From: Ligula intestinalis
Lineage: Eukaryota; Platyhelminthes; Cestoda; Diphyllobothriidea; Diphyllobothriidae
NCBI GenBank assembly: GCA_036362985.1
Contig: JAYGXS010000009.1
Coordinates: 18,143,676 to 18,207,675, forward strand
Reading direction: 5' to 3'
DNA length: 64,000 nucleotides
Within the stretch, counting starts at the first letter, position 1. Every line of letters starts with the position of its first letter. A program made the translations under genes and the position numbers. Positions 31,725 to 41,691 of the stretch are shown here, piece by piece. The notes beneath the pieces were generated by a model. That model searched no databases and was not told where the DNA came from. It saw only the letters and a program-made list of their open reading frames with translations.

Positions 31725-33705
31725 TTTTATATTTTTTTATTATGCCAGTTTACAGGCAATTGTAAAGAGTTGGTAATGCACCTCTTGGGCGCCTTCCAAC
31801 ACCTCGAAGACCGGAAAAAACCTAAAACAAACTCCCTATGTTGCAGCTACTATTGGTTTTGTTTCAGGTTTTTTGTTTTGTCAATACTGGGCGAGATAGG
31901 GTGTTTGTTTCAAGTGTAAAAAACCTGCCTTCAAAGGTATGATACAAACGGAATAAATGTACAGTTGTAAGCTGGGTGACTCATCAGCAGGAGAACTGTT
32001 TCATATCGTTTAAAAACATTAGTTCCAGACGGAGAGGGTTGGCACAAGAACACAGTGTTCTCAGTCTTCCTTCAATGGTTGTCGGCAAAAGTTGCGCGCT
32101 ATCGGCTGAAGGGTTAGCAGACTGCGGGCTGCTGCTTCAGCAGCATTATCTTCAGCATGAAGCCTGGTGGGGTTCAAAGTCCACGAACGCCATCAGAGTG
32201 AAAGATTCCACCGAGTCAGCACCCAAAATTCGTGAAAGTTGTCCTGAATGTAAAAAACTAGTTATAGCTCTCTTAAACATAGGGTAGTTTTGCTGGGTTT
32301 TAATACTTTTGGGCAGCTTTTTCCAGATCGATATGGCGTTTACTGAAAAGAACTGCCGGTACTTAACTGTACGTGTCATACGAAGAAATAAAAATACCTC
32401 TCGATGACTGGCGCGTCGAGAGTGCTCGAGCTGCCTTATTGTACTAAGAGGATTAAAGGTTTGACCATTCAAAAGTTTAAACAGTAAAAAAAGACCCTTC
32501 TGCAATCGACGAAGCCATAGGGGATCCAGCTTTATAAGTTCGCACCTTTTTTGGTAGGTTAAGTTACGGTGTTCTGTAGTGAAAACTCTTCTAGTGAAGA
32601 AGAGCTGCACCGATTCTATTTTCTTTCGTTCACTAGTGCGCAGAAGACTGAATAGGGGGGAACAGTATTCAAGACTAGGTCTCACGTACATATTATAAAG
32701 GCTAGTTCTAACCTTGATAGTCTTAAAATTTCTAAGGATAAATCCGGTGGTTCGGCTTGCTTTCGAGACTATCAGGGCACATTGCTCTGACAAATTGAGA
32801 CTATTAGAGTAGGATATGCCCAAATCCTTTATAACTCCTGGGACATTTAGTTCGTTGCCGTCAATGCTTAATTCCGGTTGATGACCGTCGCCAACAACCA
32901 TAACGTAACATTTGTGCCATGAAAGGGTGAGGCGCCATGTGCAACACCACTGGGCGAAGGCCTGAAGATCCTTTTTTATCAGCTCGAGCACGATATTGCG
33001 ATCTGCCGGTTTATATCGATAAGCGACTTTTAAATCATCAGCGTACATGAAGGGTCTGCCATACTGAAAACAATCTGAAACGTCGTTGACAAACAGACAA
33101 AATAGAAGCGGACCCAGTACACTACCCTGTATAACTCCACTCCTCACATGCGTGGGGTTAGAGATAACATTGGAAATTTTTACTCTTTGTGTGCGAGCAT
33201 CCAAATAGGAAGATATGAAGTTCAAAGGCTTGCTACCTATGCCGAAGGAGGCTAGTTTCAGAAGGAGGAGGTTATGATCGACCCGATCAAAGGCCTTAGT
33301 AAAATCAAAATAGACGCTATAAGTGGCAAAACCGCTGTCTCTAGATTGCAGCACATAATCAAAGAAAGAGAGCTGACAGGTGTCACAAGATCGTTTCTCG
33401 AGAAAGCCATGTTGAGCTGTATTGAGCAGGTTGTTCTCTGTCAAGTGACGCATAATATTTTCTTTGATCAATGTCTCCAAGATCTTTGAGGCTGCGGGAA
33501 GTGTATTTATTGGCCTAAAGTTGTCAAATGACGTCGATCGGCCATGCTTGCGAATAGGCATTATGTGCGGTTCCTTCCACAACGAAGGAAAGGTTTCGCT
33601 CTCAAGAGCAAGATTAAATACCTTACAAAGAATAGACGGAAAGATATCATTCGCTTCAGCTTTTAGAAGGCTAACTGGGACGCCATCTGGTCCTGGACTA
33701 TAGGA
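31725..33705 (-). mobile_element. 5'-truncated non-LTR retrotransposon, second family
   Basis: This minus-strand insertion has an AT-rich 3' end near 31725-31745 (ACTGGCATAATAAAAAAATA), a 3' UTR of about 400 bp, and an RT frame open from its truncated 5' end near 33705 (SPGPDGVPVSLLKAEAND) to 32152. It is the same family as 27160-28110 and different from the CR1-like copies. It is inserted in the 3' UTR of copy 4, so it is younger. Imperfect direct repeats of about 45 bp (31610-31652 and 33718-33760) flank it. Confidence 0.82.
32152..33582 (-). CDS. reverse transcriptase of a non-LTR element, open but 5'-truncated
   Basis: The 476-residue frame is uninterrupted and remains open upstream to about 33705. 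RT motifs are FRPINTLPAASKILE (residues 22-36), YFDFTKAFDRVDHNLLL (91-107), IQGSVLGPLLF (151-161) and YADD (180-183), followed by KDLGISY, YVRPSLEYCSPLFS and ERKKIESVQ. All catalytic aspartates are present. The endonuclease and ORF1 are missing through 5' truncation, so the copy is dead on arrival but recently inserted. It should not be called a host gene. Confidence 0.85.
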   Translation of the reverse strand: MWKEPHIMPIRKHGRSTSFDNFRPINTLPAASKILETLIKENIMRHLTENNLLNTAQHGFLEKRSCDTCQLSFFDYVLQSRDSGFATYSVYFDFTKAFDRVDHNLLLLKLASFGIGSKPLNFISSYLDARTQRVKISNVISNPTHVRSGVIQGSVLGPLLFCLFVNDVSDCFQYGRPFMYADDLKVAYRYKPADRNIVLELIKKDLQAFAQWCCTWRLTLSWHKCYVMVVGDGHQPELSIDGNELNVPGVIKDLGISYSNSLNLSEQCALIVSKASRTTGFILRNFKTIKVRTSLYNMYVRPSLEYCSPLFSLLRTSERKKIESVQLFFTRRVFTTEHRNLTYQKRCELIKLDPLWLRRLQKGLFLLFKLLNGQTFNPLSTIRQLEHSRRASHREVFLFLRMTRTVKYRQFFSVNAISIWKKLPKSIKTQQNYPMFKRAITSFLHSGQLSRILGADSVESFTLMAFVDFEPHQASC

Positions 33706-33835
33706 TTGACGATATACATGTTACTCACTGTTTATAGTGACATATTTTATGTTGGATATTTCATGCATACTGTTTTGAATAGGGTATTTAAAGGCATTGC
33801 CTACTACCCTAAATATACTGAACTAAATGATTGGT

Positions 33836-34032
33836 TGGTTATGTATATAAAAATGCGGTGTTTTTACAAGGTACATTTCCTGTTTTTAAGCAACGGCTTT
33901 ATGCTTTTAGACTCTGTTGTCCATTAAAGTCTGCCAGTTGTGGTGACCAACGCCCCTTCTATATTGCATTGCCCACGTAATTTTTAACAATGTCATTCAC
34001 ACTTTTAATGCTTTTTCTCCCATCTGCGACAG
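33836..34032. other. possible intron sequence upstream of a kelch-like exon
   Basis: Anonymous AT-rich sequence ending in the pyrimidine-rich CTTTTTCTCCCATCTGCGAC before AG at 34031-34032, a plausible splice acceptor. Confidence 0.4.
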
Positions 34033-34211
34033 GGACCATATTCGTCATAGGAGGAGAGACTGCGCAGGATGACGGCTCCACCCGCATTCACGAGTTCCTA
34101 GTGGGGGAAGGGCGTTGGCGTGAACGGGTGCCTCTTGCCGATCGACGCCAGCAGCATTCAGCCGCCGTCGTTACTATCACAGACCAAGAGAAGATGACGA
34201 TGCTTGGATAA
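34033..34211 (+). CDS. kelch-repeat exon (partial gene or pseudogene)
   Basis: After the splice-acceptor-like AG at 34031-34032 the frame reads TIFVIGGETAQDDGSTRIHE, then FLVGEGRWRERVPLADRRQQ and HSAAVV. This is one kelch blade: hydrophobic strand, double glycine, then a Trp before a PL...R...H motif. The frame ends at a TAA at 34209-34211. I find no second kelch exon or BTB domain, so it may be the last exon of a kelch gene whose other exons lie elsewhere, or a stranded fragment. Kelch proteins often serve as substrate adaptors for cullin-3 ligases, but one blade does not establish that here. Confidence 0.5.
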
Positions 34212-34446
34212 ACCTAGCCTCCTGTGAGATATAAGATGTCAGTCAGGATAGGTGAGAACACAATCGCGATGCAGCATCTGACTTATAGGTGAAATCCTAC
34301 TTTAGGTCTCAGAAATTTTTTCAATAATCTAATGTTTTTGCAACAAAATAGCGTGCCATCAATAAACACACACATTTATTTACAACTGTTACTCACTTAT
34401 ATTTTATTGGGTGTGACAAATTTGTAAATTTGGCGTTCGTCTTCTT

Positions 34447-34575
34447 CCTACTACCTGAGGTCCAACTCACCGTTTTTGAGTTTATAGATTTTCTTAATTG
34501 AATTTTCCGAATTGTGAAAAATTTTGCGGCCCCGTAGTATAGTATAGCGCTGCACACCTCTTCAATTTACATGCG
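34447..34575 (+). repeat. family D internal fragment
   Basis: ACCTGAGGTCCAACTCACCG and the block with GCGCTGCACACCTC match the interior of the copy at 26168-26740. Confidence 0.6.
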
Positions 34576-34599
34576 CAAATACTTTACATTGGTTTATTT

Positions 34600-34760
34600 T
34601 ATTAGGTTTATTTAACTTATTTATATTTTAGTGCAGTTTGCAGTTTTGTTTTCAGTTCATTATTATGTTTACTAGTTTTATTTTAGTTTAGGCTTACTGT
34701 ATTAATTAAGTGATTTTAGCTTACTGTAGAGTACGCTTTTTATTAAGTTGATTTTAGTTG
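34600..34760. repeat. low-complexity T-rich tract (TTTAGTTTA words)
   Basis: The tract is complementary in word composition to the A-rich tract at 29630-29825. Confidence 0.6.
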
Positions 34761-34965
34761 TAGCTTGTTATTATTTGGATTACTTATTCCATAGTCAACA
34801 CTAGCCCTGGCTTTGCTCCCTCTGGTGACTTCTGCCTTTTTAAGTTCCAACCTGGAATTTGGCCTGTTGTAAGCAAAAGCATAACTTAGACCGCTGCAAG
34901 TTATTTCCCAATATCTGCATAATTGCAAATTTTAATTATGGCGCGACTTTTTACTCACAACCAGG

Positions 34966-35180
34966 CAACAGTAGCCTATGTAGTTCTCCTAATTAATCCA
35001 TACTCCCAGCATGTTGTCCTACGAAAACGGTGGTTATAAGGTTTTATTGGTGTGGAATTATAACACGCAGTAGAATACACTTTAGCAACTGCTAAATGTA
35101 TTTTAATTTTACTGTAATTAGAAGCGTTGATTTATATCTGTATCTCTTTGTCTGAATTTTTTTTAAATTAAAATTCATTA
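34966..35180 (+). mobile_element. family D DNA transposon, left-end fragment
   Basis: It starts GGCAACAGTAGCCTATGTAG and has CCTACGAAAACGGTGGTTAT, then a body like 26250-26380 (GCAGTAGAATACACTTTAGC). The right terminal repeat is absent. Confidence 0.7.
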
Positions 35181-36810
35181 GAAACACCGAAAATTTGTAG
35201 GCAGTATAAATGAGCCGATAAACACGGTAGAGGCTTTTGCGGCACTGGATGGTTCGTTAGATTTCGGCAATGAATTTACGGCTTGGAGTTGGTCAATGAA
35301 GAGTCCAGTGGGAACTATTGAGGAGATTGGTGGAGCTGTAAGCATTCGTATCTAAACTTGTGCGTTTTTTGCAGTACCAATACACATTTTTTGAATCCAA
35401 CTGTTTGGTTTTCTTAAAGACTGCAAAAGACTACTATGTGATTTCGTATGTGAAAAACTTGGACGGACAGATAGGGCCAAAATCTGGGGTGGCTGGATAA
35501 AGTCGTGTTTTTTCTACTGGTGAACTTAATTGTATGTTACACTGTAGAATGCAGAGTCATATTGGCAAACAGTTGTTTTGAGGCATTCATCATCAGGCCG
35601 GTACAGTGACAGTGAGAATAAAACTGGTAAGTTAATTGCAGCGTTTATATGCTCGTCAGGTTGGGGGGAGAAGGAGGGTCGGGGTGGGTGAGTGTAATTA
35701 AGCATCTGAGTTTTCCCTCATCTCCTGAATGCGGGCGCCAGCTCGTGTAGGATGTTGGTTTCGATGCGCAGAGAAGACGGAAGATTTCTCACGGTCAGTA
35801 GGTTGAGGCTTGTGTGTCAGCCGCGCAGCGTGCTCTTGACTATACTCTGTGGCTTCCTTTTTTGTGTTTTTGGACGAGTTGACTTCAGGAGTCATGAGAT
35901 TTCCGCGTGCAGTCGGCCAAGGTAGGCAAATTGTTTATACGAGCGATTAAGCCGTCGACGTCTGTCTATTTACTTTCTAAAACTTTTTTTCTTTTCGAAC
36001 GCCCTGTTTGGGTTTTGAAGGGCCAATGCCTGCCGGATTCGCAGGTGTGCGAGTCCACCCACTTAAAGGTCCCTAGACTCCTTGAGCACGTTTAACGATT
36101 TTTTGGGGTTTTCCATGTGTAATGACGATGGGACTCCCCTCGTAACATTTGTCTAGAACGTGTTTTACCTCCAGAGTGCTATTTCGGCAGAACTTCTGTT
36201 CAATAGGGGTGCAGGTTACTCTAGAAATTAGATAAACTGGGTGAGAAGGTATTTCCTATAATTTATCAATACCTGGGTGAGAAGATAAGCATCCAATATT
36301 TTGTAATAAGCATATCAGGTGGGGCTTTTTGGTACAGGGCCTAACGAAACCTAGTGGGGGGACGCGGTCCTGGTAGCGCGGTAGGCTTATCTATACACTC
36401 GACAGAGCAGAACGGAAGGGAACCAGGTGGAGGGTGATTTCGGCTTTAGCGTTCATCGCTTGCATTAGCACATGGATCACCCTGAGTGGATAACACATTT
36501 GGTCTTGTCAGCCTGCTGCAAGGTCCGCTAGCACCCCTGTCCAGAATGAGAATGTCAGCGTCCTTACCGATGTCAGGAAAGGCGACGTAGAGTTCGAACG
36601 GTGGCTGTCCTTTAAAGATTTGAAGCTTGCCTTTCACTTCTGCGTCCACTTAACCTCACTCCCTGTTTGAGTGACCTAGTTTGGCGGTGGGGCTATGTGG
36701 TCATATTCCTCGGAGAGCATCCTGTATTAGGAAGGGAAGTCCGGAAATGGAATCTTGACCTCATTCTCACAGTCTGGCCTTGGTCACTCGTGACCTCATA
36801 TAAACTTTTT
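35181..36810. other. no recognisable gene
   Basis: About 1.6 kb of anonymous sequence. A 65-codon frame at 35698-35895 (minus) and a 67-codon frame at 36446-36649 (minus) have no recognisable domain. Confidence 0.5.
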
Positions 36811-37611
36811 GGCAGGAGTTTCCTTGGTAGCGCACGGGCAAAAGAAGCTTATGTAGACCCACTCATATACCTCTACTCACAGTATTTTGTCCTGCGAAAA
36901 CGGTGGTTATAGAGTAGAAGGAGAAGGAAATTTTTAGAAGTAGATGTAAAGTGAAACAATTTAGTTAAAGTTGCTTCCCGCTGCCGCTGGGAGCAGGTTG
37001 TTCCACATGTATATTGAAGGTGTGCGTGGCGCTTCGCGCCGTGGTCTATACTAATCTAACTCCAGAACGCTAAGTTGGACCACAGGTAAGTTGATGTAGA
37101 AGGCCTCCTAACTACCATTCCAATTTTTCGGGAAATTCAAGAAACCTGCAATTTGATAATCGGGTTTTTCCGCAATAAGTTGAAGGATAATACAAATTTA
37201 TCACTACCACTGCATCAAATTATACTACTTGTGATTTGCGAATAGTCATATATTTTTCTGTATTTTTCTATCGCATTTTTGTGAAGACTGTCTTCCCGGA
37301 ACATGTAACTGTCGTAAATTTTAAATTTTCCTTCTTATCAACTTATTTCAGATCATCCTGTTACCAACAGGGAGTTCAAAGGCATTCGCCTTTCTTTCCC
37401 TCAAGAAACTGATACTGATACTGATAAATCGATAACACATCTAAATACAGTAAAATGAAATGCATTTAGCATTTAATTAAAGTATATTCCACTGCGTATC
37501 CTAATTTCTCGCCCATAACCACCGTTTTCGTAGGAAAACATGCAGAAATTCATTGAGTAAGCATGTAAATATAACTCAGAACAGTTGTGCGCTACCAAGG
37601 GAACTCCTGCC
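36811..37611 (-). mobile_element. non-autonomous DNA transposon, family D, fullest copy
   Basis: The left end GGCAGGAGTTTCCTTGGTAG and CGCAC is matched by the reverse complement of the right end, GGCAGGAGTTCCCTTGGTAG and CGCAC. Inverted similarity continues inward to CGAAAACGGTGGTTAT, giving TIRs of more than 90 bp. Flanks AACTTTTT (36803-36810) and AACTTTTC (37612-37619) look like an 8 bp target duplication with one mismatch. An 8 bp duplication would fit hAT or Merlin type transposases; none is encoded. A CR1-like 3' fragment is inserted at 37200-37437. Relative to copy 1 the interior is inverted. Confidence 0.82.
37200..37437 (+). repeat. CR1-like 3' end nested in family D
   Basis: The sequence matches the reverse complement of 44330-44560 (GAAGACTGTCTTCCCGGAAC, CATGTAACTGTCGTAAATTT, CTGTTACCAACAGGGAGTTC) and ends in three CTGATA units. 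Family D sequence resumes directly after it at 37438 (CTAAATACAGTAAAAT). Confidence 0.85.
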
Positions 37612-37624
37612 AACTTTTCCTTAT

Positions 37625-37830
37625 CAGTCTCGATCAGGGATGCGAATCTGACATGCCCTGAAGACTTCGTCCCTTTCTCGTAGAACTATACATTTTTCTG
37701 ACTTCACAGTGAAGCCTGCCAGCTTTAGGCTGTCGAATACCTTACGCAGATTATGAGATGGTCTCCGTAGTCCTTCTCAAAAAGACGACCATGCCATCGA
37801 GATATATCACACATACCGTCAGAATGACAT
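37625..37830 (-). pseudogene. Ty3/gypsy reverse transcriptase fragment
   Basis: The minus strand reads VIYLDGMVVFLRRT, where gypsy RTs have YLDD, then after a frame change SHNLRKVFDSLKLAGFTV and KSEKCIVL. This is the motif C to thumb segment of a Ty3/gypsy RT. The second catalytic Asp is replaced by Gly. The family differs from the element at 39066-48818, whose motif is NIDDILIAS. Confidence 0.68.
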
Positions 37831-39065
37831 GTACGAGAACTGGTTCATAAATCTTCCAGAGGTACTAGATGCAGTTGCCAGAACTGAGAGACATGTGTCC
37901 GAATTCGTATAGTCCGGAGAGAGCTGAGTAACAGTAATGGCGGAAGAGGCGGTAGAGGCAGTATTTCTAGAATTACTGAGACAACTTTTTTCACTACAAC
38001 TCATACAACTCATACTGTCACTGTATTATGTGTACTTCTAGGTCTGCAGACTTCTGTCAGAAGTGCTATGCCTATGCCAGGGGTGCTAGTTCAAGTAATC
38101 CTACTTGCTAAAGCTAGTAAGTGGCAAACTACAGTGTGGGCTGGTTGTGCATGTAGGAAATCTTAACCTACTATGCAACCGTGACCTATATGGAGATTTT
38201 TTAGTAATCTGAATGATTTAAGAGGCATGTTTTCAATACTAGCTGAAGATCTACCATGTGTTTGTTTCGTTACCGTGTGGCAAGATAGTGACGATATAGT
38301 TTCAGGTAGATGATAGGTTGACCACCGATTTCGATTATGTCTATCAGATACCGCTGTTATAGTCACCGGGTGTAGCTTTCGATGGACAACGCACAGCCCC
38401 AGGTAGCGTCTTTCTGCATGATAAGCTCAGTGGTTACCATGTATTTATCTCACAAGGTAGTGTCATTTACCGGCTAAGTTTAGAATTGCTACCGTATCCA
38501 GCTATAGTTTGGAAGTTACATAGCGGGTCCTTTCTAACTAAGGGTACAACATTTTCCAGAATGTGTTTATCATAATAGCATGGTATTTCCCATGATGCAA
38601 CAATATCTGAGTGGTAAGACACGCATCTTATATTTGCAATAAGCATAACTGATGGTAATATGTGCTTACAAGCGTCCTTGTCCTCCACAGAAGTGGTCGG
38701 AAGAACATGCTGGTTATGCTGGGTTGATTTGCGTCGCTGTACGGCTGACGCAGACCAACAGATACAGGCAAATGCTCTCGGGTGATGAAGTCATTGAAAG
38801 TCGTTTGATAAAGCTTTGTGTCGGTCAAAAGCCCAAATATGTCTGTGAGCAACAAAAAAACTCTCGGTTTTGCACGCGATATTTCGACCATTTATTTCTA
38901 TGATGCCAAAGTTATGCTCCACAAAGGTTGGTGCAGTGGCTTGAGCGCGAGTTAGGTCTCAAGTGATAGTCGGCATTCCGCAGCGTCAACCGCGTTTCGC
39001 TCATTCCTTTTCCACCTTACAACAGTGCCTGACAGAGACCACAAGTGCCAATCAGTTCTCACATC
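37831..39065. other. no recognisable gene
   Basis: About 1.2 kb of anonymous sequence up to the gypsy insertion site; short overlapping frames only. Confidence 0.5.
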
Positions 39066-39575
39066 TGTAGAGGCTATATCCAAACAAATTTACAAAACGT
39101 CTTGGAAAATATGCAATGGAAAACTTTATAAGGTAGGCTAACTGCTAGTAAGTGATTTACCAGACTTTTCTAGTGGAAAAATTGTAATAACCGGTATATG
39201 AGGATGACAATGAAGATTAGAAATGATACAACTCACTTAGATCCTTCACGGTCCTAGCCGGCAGTTGTCAAGCAGTCAACTTGCCAAAGGATGACTCCGT
39301 GAAGATCAGGATCCAAGTTCGTTGGGCCGCGCTTGTGCAAATTGAGGAAATTATCGTTTGCAAATTGTTGCTGGATTCTCCTGAGCCCGAGAATGATCAC
39401 CAGAGAGGTGTCGTTAAAGGGCAAAATAAACAGTGGCAGGAGAGGAGAGTGTTTAACAAGACATTTGCTGGCAAGCGTCAAAACCAAAAGTGTGCTTGTA
39501 TGTTGTATTCGAGTTTAAACAAAATTGGTTATTAATAAGTTTAAACAACGCACAAGTTGAACCAAGAGCCCACAT
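39066..39575 (-). repeat. gypsy 3' LTR
   Basis: On the minus strand it runs from TGTGGGCTCTTGGTTCAACT to GATATAGCCTCTACA, with TG...CA termini. It is preceded on that strand by the purine-rich tract. It contains a stretch of about 40 bp (around 39450-39490) that the other LTR lacks. Confidence 0.88.
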
Positions 39576-39576
39576 A

Positions 39577-39590
39577 ACTCCCTCACCAGA
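39577..39590 (-). other. polypurine tract
   Basis: GGTGAGGGAG on the minus strand lies directly upstream of the 3' LTR start, the expected place for second-strand priming. Confidence 0.7.
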
Positions 39591-40599
39591 GCGTTGGTGG
39601 GTTAAAAACGCTCGACAAAAGAGGATGCACAAAAAGTTTAAACAACAAAGTCTCGCAAGTTGGTAGGAAAACGAACATGTCAACCAGAACGTGTGGAATG
39701 GGGGAAAGGAGTGTGAGGAGGGGTGAGAGGGGTGCGGGTAGGTTCGGTGGGGAGGGTGGCGGTGGGCTGGGGGCAGCAGGTGGTGTGCAGGGCGAAGGTG
39801 CCGTGGAAGTGGGCGGACCCGGTGATGGTGTCATGCATTCCACGTAGGCCGGCTTCAGTCTGTCGATGGAGACCGTATTAGTAGCATCAGCCCTTTGAAT
39901 GAGGAAATGTTTGTCCTTCCGTTCAAGCACTTTGAAGGGACCGTCGTATGGTGGGCGAAGGGGCCTGCGAACTTCGTCGTGCCGGACAAACACTAATGGG
40001 GTTGTGTGCAAGTCGTCGTGCACGAAAACGCGTCGAGGTGTCGCGCGGGTGGGGGTTGGGCGCAGTACGGCCATGCGTTGCTGCAGCTGTTGCACGAAGT
40101 TGTTCGTGGCGTCAGGGGTGACGGAGGAAGACTGCACGAGCTCGCCAGGTAAACGGAGGGATGCGCCGTCAACGAGATCGGCGGCAATGCATTGAATGTC
40201 TTCCTTAACAGCCGAGCGAATGCCGAGGAGGACGAACGGCAGGTTGTCGCTCCTGTTGTGTGAGGCAGGCTGGGATATCAGCGCGGACTTCAACTGTCGG
40301 TGAAGGCGTTCCATGAGGCCGTTTAATGCTGGGTGATAGGCAGTTGTGGTGATATGTGAGCACCCGAGCAGTTTCGTGAACTCACGAAAGAGTGCAGACG
40401 TAAACTGACTTCCGCGGTCAGTGGTGAGGGTAGTTGGAACACCGAAGTTGGCTATCCAGTGCGTAAGGAAAACCATAGCAGTATTCTCTGCCGAGGTATC
40501 CGAGATTGGAACGGCGATGGGCCATCGTGTGAAACGATCAACAGCGGTCAGAATGTTCGTGAAACCACGAGATGGGGGTAACGGTACGACTAAATCCAT
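39583..40599 (-). pseudogene. gypsy integrase core and C-terminal region
   Basis: The 338-residue frame starts MDLVVPLPPSRGFTNILTAV and DRFTRWPIAVPI, the first Asp region. TTDRGSQFTS carries the second catalytic Asp, and the RLHRQLKSAL region follows GLMERLHR with the Glu of the DDE triad. A C-terminal basic and proline-rich region follows (residues about 255-310). It catalyses insertion of the element cDNA. The frame is open but separated from the HHCC region by a stop or frameshift at about 40600-40648. Confidence 0.88.
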
Positions 40600-40647
40600 T
40601 TGGACGTGTAAAAAACGGGCGTCGGGAACCGCGAACGTGCTGGGAGG

Positions 40648-41022
40648 TTAAACTGTGTGTCGTTGAACCTTATTCTTTTGACACGCTAAGCACTGCCTGG
40701 TCCAGGTAGCAATGTCGGTGTTCATCTTTGGCCAGACAAAACGGGCTGCGATGAGTTTGCGGCCGGCACGAACACCGGGGTGGGATAGCGACTGGAAGTG
40801 GTCGAAAACAACCTTCCGGTAGGATTGGGGTACTACAGGACGAGGGGTTCTTGTAGAAAAATCACACACGATAAAGCCAGGTGCCGCGGGGAGGGGAGCC
40901 TCACGCAGCTGAAGCACAGAAGACGCAAGCATTTCATTGATGGAGTCATCAAGCGCCTGCGCTTCCGCAAGCTTCGCCAGGTCTAACGTGGTGATAAGAG
41001 CGTTGACCTCAGGACGGGACAA
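40648..41022 (-). pseudogene. gypsy integrase zinc-binding (HHCC) region
   Basis: The frame includes RKVVFDHFQSLSHPGVRAG, RFVWPKMNTDIATW and RQCLACQKNKVQRH. The spaced H, H, C, C residues form the N-terminal zinc-binding domain of the integrase. It should be continuous with 39583-40599 in an intact copy. Confidence 0.85.
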
Positions 41023-41612
41023 GGCATCAGCAACGACATTCTCATTACCGTGGACATAGCGTATGTCTGAGGTGAATTAAGAGATAAGTCAAGGTGACGT
41101 ACTTCACGTGGCGAATATCGATCTGGCTTAGCTTTGAGGTTTGTGATCCGTGTGGACCTGGAAATCCCTCCCCTAGAGCAGGTGGCGAAAATGTCGGATG
41201 GCAGGTAAATGGCGAGAAGTTTATGCCAGAAAGTACTAGAGCGAGTCTGTGCCAGCTGAAGCTTCTGGGAGAAGAAGGCTAGTGGCTGCAACTGTCCGTG
41301 GACCTGTTGCTGCAGAACTGCGCCGACGGCAGGGTTTGAGGCATCAGTAGTCAGAATAAGCTGTGTATCAGAATCGGTGCTCAGATGATGAAGCAGGGTG
41401 ATATCCACGAGTGCTTTCTTGGCTGTCTCGAATGCTTCAAGAGCACTGGGTGAAAGTTGAAGCGATTTGGTCTTTGACTTCAAAAGATCCGTCAAAGGTG
41501 CCAGGGTGGCGGCGCAATTTGGTATGAAACTCTGGTAGTAGTTGATTAGGCCGATGAAACGGCGGAGTTGAGTTATGGACTTCGGGGCTGGAAAAGAGAA
41601 CATGCTTTGCAC
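40983..41612 (-). pseudogene. gypsy RT connection and RNase H
   Basis: PAPKSITQLRRFIGLINYYQ is the RT-RNase H connection, and LILTTDASNPAVGAVLQQ is the RNase H first catalytic Asp (TDAS). The frame departs from the family after AIYLPSDIFATCSRG because of a frameshift near 41200. The remaining RNase H (VHTDHKPQS) is in another frame. Confidence 0.85.
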
Positions 41613-41691
41613 CTTGTCTGGGAGGGGTGTGATCCCATGTTGGTCAAGACGATGGCCAAGAAAATCCAGAGAAGTGACGCCAAAAAGACAC

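Larger units (their letters stand above)
29826..33835 (+). mobile_element. CR1-like non-LTR retrotransposon, copy 4, interrupted by another element
   Basis: It is 5'-truncated at about 29826, inside the linker before the RT (KNKDTVAALKCENNEEIIDN). The RT occupies 30005-31593. The 3' UTR reaches about 31724, where a minus-strand element (31725-33705) is inserted. The probable 3' terminus resumes at 33706-33835, where TATTTAAAGGCATTGCCTAC and AATATACTGAACTAAA resemble the CR1-like 3' end. The join across the insertion is inference from that terminal similarity. Confidence 0.75.

Noticed and set aside
35698..35895. A 65-codon hydrophilic minus-strand frame
   Set aside because: No recognisable domain, splice signals or repeat family; not enough support to call a gene.
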